Below the pieces are notes generated by a model, which ran no database searches, had not been told where the DNA came from, and saw only the letters and a list, made by a program, of their open reading frames with translations. Shown piece after piece: positions 13,997 through 14,246 of a stretch of 14,246 nucleotides of DNA (positions are counted from its first letter, which is position 1; the number at the start of each line of letters is the position of its first letter). The stretch is taken from positions 1-14,246 of the forward strand of contig QQUB01000839.1 in NCBI GenBank assembly GCA_008501835.1, in the 5' to 3' direction. Made by a program: the position numbers and the translations under genes. The stretch is from Bacteroidota bacterium (GTDB lineage Bacteria; Bacteroidota; Bacteroidia; Chitinophagales; Saprospiraceae).

Positions 13997-14018
13997 GGTG
14001 CCGTTAGGCATCTAATCC
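13997..14018. repeat. GGTGCC-GTTA-GGCATC hairpin repeat, copy 1
   Basis: GGTGCC (13997-14002) pairs with GGCATC (14007-14012, one G-T wobble) around GTTA and is followed by TAATCC. A diverged direct copy lies 54 bases further on. Confidence 0.6.
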
Positions 14019-14050
14019 TGGTAACTCCCGGCAACCAAAATCTATAATAT

Positions 14051-14071
14051 GGTGCTGTAGGTACCAAATCC
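14051..14071. repeat. GGTGC-TGTAG-GTACC hairpin repeat, copy 2
   Basis: GGTGC (14051-14055) pairs with GTACC (14061-14065, one G-T wobble) and is followed by AAATCC. It aligns to copy 1 with a single-base gap and a few changes that largely keep the pairing. Confidence 0.6.
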
Positions 14072-14123
14072 CTCTTCGCTTGGATTATTTCTCAAAAAAA
14101 GCAATGGGTTTCGTACCTAAGTG

Positions 14124-14229
14124 CTTGGACAAAATTAAACGCCTACAATTGAGTTTGTAAATTTTATCTGATATTTTGTTCCTAACTGCGCTAATATTTG
14201 TCTAACAGCTTTAGTCAAAGTTGTCCAAG
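14124..14229. repeat. 9-bp inverted repeat CTTGGACAA / TTGTCCAAG
   Basis: CTTGGACAA at 14124-14132 has an exact inverted copy at 14221-14229. The left copy is just past the stop of the leftward fragment gene; the right copy is inside its coding sequence (codons for S-W-T-T). It may be chance, or the end and sub-end of an insertion sequence. Confidence 0.4.
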
Positions 14230-14246
14230 AATAATAATTTCCAGGA
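14135..14246 (-). CDS. C-terminal fragment of an unidentified leftward gene
   Basis: On the minus strand a frame is open from the right edge to TAA 14135-14137 and encodes 36 residues, ending with TLTKAVRQILAQ and then LGTKYQIKFTNSIVGV. Amphipathic helix followed by a beta-like end, with ordinary amino-acid composition and codon use, makes it look like a genuine protein end rather than a random frame. The family cannot be named from this length. An insertion-sequence protein is possible because interspersed-type repeats lie directly downstream and an inverted repeat sits around its end, but no catalytic motif is visible. The gene begins outside the window. Confidence 0.45.
   Translation of the reverse strand, partial: PGNYYSWTTLTKAVRQILAQLGTKYQIKFTNSIVGV

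Noticed and set aside
13847..14134. Additional small genes after the terminator
   Set aside because: Frames are short and broken on both strands; the region is explained by a terminator and structured repeats.

Overview
The window looks like a chromosomal segment from a Bacteroidota bacterium, most likely a Saprospiria-like lineage (the order is an inference). The signs are: almost no Shine-Dalgarno sequences, several upstream boxes fitting the Bacteroidota -7 consensus TAnnTTTG, lipid A/core LPS genes of a Gram-negative, signal peptides ending at Q, a WG-repeat secreted protein and an apparent DUF5362-type membrane protein. I saw no rRNA, tRNA or CRISPR array.

Left part (1-6436): the 3' end of a membrane transporter is followed 5 bases later by glycerate 2-kinase. 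Its 3' end overlaps that of the convergent rfaE1 (heptose-7-phosphate kinase) by 34 bp. rfaE1 is the last gene of a leftward group: signal-peptide outer-membrane protein, then waaA/kdtA (Kdo transferase, GTG start), then rfaE1, with gaps of 14 and 1 bases. An 85-bp divergent promoter region separates this group from a rightward pair, UDP-glucuronate decarboxylase and rmlB, which abut exactly. One side builds the LPS inner core (Kdo, heptose). The other makes nucleotide sugars (UDP-xylose, dTDP-4-keto-6-deoxyglucose) for surface polysaccharide. A terminator whose upstream arm is a triplicated hexamer closes the rmlB unit.

Middle (6437-7641): a small three-helix membrane protein is followed by a roughly 0.5-kb block. 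In this block an unrecognised 111-aa ORF sits between inverted arrays of GTTTCA-type repeats. It looks like a miniature mobile or repeat-borne cassette and is the most unusual object here.

Right-centre (7642-10982): a leftward set of pyrE, an M42 metallo-aminopeptidase and a UbiA-like membrane protein. The last two overlap by 4 bp and the UbiA-like gene uses a TTG start. A Nudix hydrolase with an N-terminal extension is divergent from pyrE.

Right end (11024-14246): a 681-aa secreted WG-repeat protein; a 396-bp non-coding gap with a 13-bp-stem hairpin and a 10-bp tandem duplication; a 126-aa secreted beta-rich protein with a good promoter and a strong terminator; then non-coding DNA carrying a perfect palindromic hairpin and two diverged copies of a GGTGCc-type hairpin repeat; and finally the C-terminal fragment of an unidentified leftward gene that runs off the window.
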